Assembly (NCBI GenBank): GCA_019421865.1
Contig: JAHZEL010000018.1
Coordinates: 1 to 31,980, forward strand
DNA length: 31,980 nt
Source of the DNA: Desulfovibrionaceae bacterium
GTDB lineage: Bacteria > Desulfobacterota > Desulfovibrionia > Desulfovibrionales > Desulfovibrionaceae
Direction of reading: 5' to 3'
Shown: piece by piece, positions 30,221 to 31,980 of the stretch
How positions within the stretch are numbered: the first letter of the stretch is position 1
How the letters are laid out: every line of letters starts with the position of its first letter
Made by a program: the position numbers and the translations under genes
Notes under the pieces: generated by a model
What the model was told of the DNA's origin: nothing
Database searches by the model: none
Seen by the model: the letters and a program-made list of their open reading frames with translations, nothing else

Positions 30221-31282
30221 ATGCCTGATCTTTCCACTCTGCATCCGAAACGCATTCTGGTCTGCCAGCAGCGTCAGATCGGCGACGTACTGCTGGCCTC
30301 TCCGGTGTTCGAAGTGCTGAAGAAGCGCTTTCCCGATGCCGAGCTGCATATCTTTACGGAACAGAAGTGCGAGCCTCTGCTGAGACATAATCCCTACATC
30401 GACAGGTTTCATCTCATCGACAAAAAGGACGGATTCTTCCGACAGCTCGCTTTTTATCGAAAGGTGGCGGAGCACAGGTTCGATCTTGTCATTGATCTGC
30501 AGCAGCTTCCCCGCTGCCGCATGATGTCCCTCATAAGCCGCGCTCCCGTGCGGCTGTCCTTTCCGGCCTCCGCGCTTTCCCGATTCATCTACAACTGTCT
30601 TGTCACCCCGGAAGACGGTTATGCATCACAAACCAAAATTTCCCTGCTGCGCCCCCTCGGCATTCTGTGGAACGGGGAAGGCCCCCGCATATTCCTGACT
30701 GAGGAGGAAAAAAAGCAGGCGCACGAGCTTCTCTTCCGTTGCGGGCTTCGTCCCGGCCAGCGGCTTGTGATCATAGATTCCACGCATCGTCGCGCGGCAA
30801 AGCGCTGGCCTGCGGAGCGCTTTGCCGCGCTCATGAAACTGATGACGGAAAAGGATCCTTCCTTCCGCTTTCTTCTGATGCGCGGCCCGGGAGAAGAAAA
30901 AGACATCGAAGAGCTCCACAGCCTGTGCTTGAACGCCGGACTTGCACCGGAAGCCCTTCTTATTCCGGAAAGGCTGCCTGATATTCGTCTTTCGGCGGCC
31001 TGTCTCGCAGAAGCGGAACTTCACATAGGGAACTGCTCCTCCCCCCGCCATATGGCCGCAGCTCTGGGGATTCCCAGTCTCGTTATTCCCGGAGCATCGG
31101 GCCTGGCGTGGCGATATCCCTCCCCTCTGCACCGCGAACTGCGTCCGGCTCTTCCCTGCCAGCTCTGCTCCAAAAACGAGTGCGACGATCCGCAGTGCCT
31201 GCTTCAGGTCACTCCGGAAATCGCTCTGAAGTCGGCTCTCGAGCTTCTGGAGATTGCGGAAAAGCAAAACTCAGCATCCTGA
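30221..31282 (+). CDS. Family 9 glycosyltransferase (heptosyltransferase-like)
   Basis: GT-B enzyme of 353 aa of the WaaC/WaaF/RfaQ type, which transfers ADP-heptose to the lipopolysaccharide core. The N-terminal domain begins ILVCQQRQIGDVLLASPVFEVLKKRFP, where family members have an RxxxxGD motif that sets the acceptor side. The C-terminal domain has VIIDSTHRRAAKRWPAERFA (usual sugar-nucleotide region) and HIGNCSSPRHMAAALGIPSLVI where most have DTGPMHLAAALG, so the usual Asp is Asn and Gly-Pro is changed. Cysteines near the end (CQLCSKNECDDPQC) resemble the cysteine motif of many GT9 proteins. GGGGAG precedes ATG 30221. It sits after tlyA in the same direction. Confidence 0.88.
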   Translation: MPDLSTLHPKRILVCQQRQIGDVLLASPVFEVLKKRFPDAELHIFTEQKCEPLLRHNPYIDRFHLIDKKDGFFRQLAFYRKVAEHRFDLVIDLQQLPRCRMMSLISRAPVRLSFPASALSRFIYNCLVTPEDGYASQTKISLLRPLGILWNGEGPRIFLTEEEKKQAHELLFRCGLRPGQRLVIIDSTHRRAAKRWPAERFAALMKLMTEKDPSFRFLLMRGPGEEKDIEELHSLCLNAGLAPEALLIPERLPDIRLSAACLAEAELHIGNCSSPRHMAAALGIPSLVIPGASGLAWRYPSPLHRELRPALPCQLCSKNECDDPQCLLQVTPEIALKSALELLEIAEKQNSAS

Positions 31283-31306
31283 TGTGCGTTCATCATCAGA
31301 CGCAAG

Positions 31307-31356
31307 GCGGGCATGGACTCTCTATCCAAGGCGGAAAGTCCATGCCCCGCTTTTTT
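31307..31356 (+). terminator. Intrinsic terminator after the GT9 gene
   Basis: Stem GCGGGCATGGACT/AGTCCATGCCCCGC with one bulged base, followed by TTTTTT. It closes the tlyA-GT9 unit. Confidence 0.88.
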
Positions 31357-31898
31357 AAATGCAGCTTTGATGAGGGAAACAAGATCTCAGGAAAGATCAG
31401 CTCCCAAAGCGTTCCCTCCGAAACAAATTTCAACGGCCAAACCTTCCATTCAATAAAACAAAGATGGGTGTGCAATCAGAACCACATTTTTTAATGACTC
31501 TCAATAATGCCTTGGCCGGATCAGTATGACTGCAACAAAGACCGATCTAACAGGATGGGGGGGGGCGTTATGAAGCTCGATTATCCCTCCATGCGAGGAC
31601 TCCAGGCGCTCTTTCCAGCCCGCATCAGAAGATCGTCCAGTGTCAGCGAGCAAGACGTTCAGCCCCAAAAACAACGTCTGGTGATGGCACAGATCATGTC
31701 ACGCCCAAAACTCGTGCTCAGGTAGAAAACCATAAATCCCAGAAGCCGGCATCATCCACTCCTCCACGGCCACATGACAGGCCTGAAAATCCTTATTTTC
31801 CCCTCTTCTCTTCTACATGTGTGGAAGATTCAGGGCACTCCGGCATACCGTCATCGACTCTGAAGGCGCAAACATCGAAAGACCACGGACGCACCTGA
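31357..31898. other. Gene-free stretch near the right edge
   Basis: About 540 bases with no gene I can support. A short frame at 31507-31725 (72 codons) has no ribosome site and no family resemblance. A run of nine G at 31557-31565 stands out. It may be a degenerate remnant or a regulatory region for a neighbour. Confidence 0.45.
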
Positions 31899-31924
31899 AG
31901 AAAAAGCCGGAGGATACTCCGGCT
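31899..31924 (-). terminator. Minus-strand terminator 1 near the right edge
   Basis: A perfect stem AGCCGGAG/CTCCGGCT with loop of four is followed on the minus strand by TTTTTCTTC. Confidence 0.6.
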
Positions 31925-31931
31925 CTGAAAC

Positions 31932-31963
31932 AAAAAAAGGGCCGCTCGGGGAGAGCAGCCCTT
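31932..31963 (-). terminator. Minus-strand terminator 2 near the right edge
   Basis: Stem AAGGGC-GCTC/GAGC-GCCCTT with one mismatch is followed on the minus strand by seven T (31938-31932). Together with the next hairpin it marks the 3' end of a leftward gene that starts beyond 31980. Confidence 0.7.
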
Positions 31964-31980
31964 AAACGACGAAAGGCTCC

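Noticed and set aside
31507..31725. Small plus-strand gene of 72 codons
   Set aside because: No ribosome site, no hydrophobic or domain pattern, and the frame runs through the G tract.

Overview
The window looks like chromosomal DNA of a GC-rich, Gram-negative, anaerobic-type bacterium. My best guess is a relative of Desulfovibrio/Bilophila/Mailhella (Desulfovibrionaceae). That rests on the dnaJ(cbpA)-cbpM-clpB gene order, the gene style and envelope genes such as a heptosyltransferase-type GT9 and a Do-family protease. It is an inference, because no rRNA gene or other marker is present. I found no tRNA, rRNA, CRISPR array, insertion sequence or phage gene.

Left part (1-7.8 kb): a minus-strand heat-shock operon, dnaJ/cbpA-like > cbpM-like > clpB (cut by the window edge). 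Next are tyrS with a coupled small gene that looks like a ThiS/MoaD-type beta-grasp protein with a cysteine cluster, and a nitrilase-superfamily hydrolase. Divergent from the hydrolase is ribB under an FMN riboswitch. A family 2 glycosyltransferase follows on the minus strand.

Accessory block (7.8-13.8 kb): a LysR regulator is divergent from four plus-strand genes arranged as permease-hydrolase-permease-hydrolase. The permeases are two different SLC13/DASS-like carriers. The two 'amidohydrolases' are paralogues that share an Arg-x-Arg replacement of the metal-binding His-x-His and have also lost other metal ligands. The LysR-permease gap carries three evenly spaced TTATAA motifs. This is the best candidate in the window for an undescribed system.

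Middle (13.9-22.1 kb): a MerR/BmrR-type regulator divergent from a MATE efflux pump, with a textbook MerR promoter (19-bp spacer, dyad in the spacer). Then come diaminopimelate dehydrogenase (ddh), ogt, and an AraC regulator followed by a Tat-exported flavodoxin, a secreted esterase and an iron-sulfur flavoprotein. A 17-base motif (16/17 identical) lies upstream of both the AraC gene and the flavodoxin gene.

Right part (22.1-32 kb): htrA/degP-like protease, an FmdB zinc-ribbon protein, tilS, and a queuosine operon yhhQ-queC-queF. The operon is preceded by two tandem 33-base units that fold as preQ1-I-like pseudoknots and run right up to the yhhQ start codon. Then come a dicarboxylate/glutamate symporter, tlyA and a GT9 glycosyltransferase. 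The last ~600 bases hold no recognisable gene and end in two minus-strand terminators, which implies a leftward gene just outside the window.
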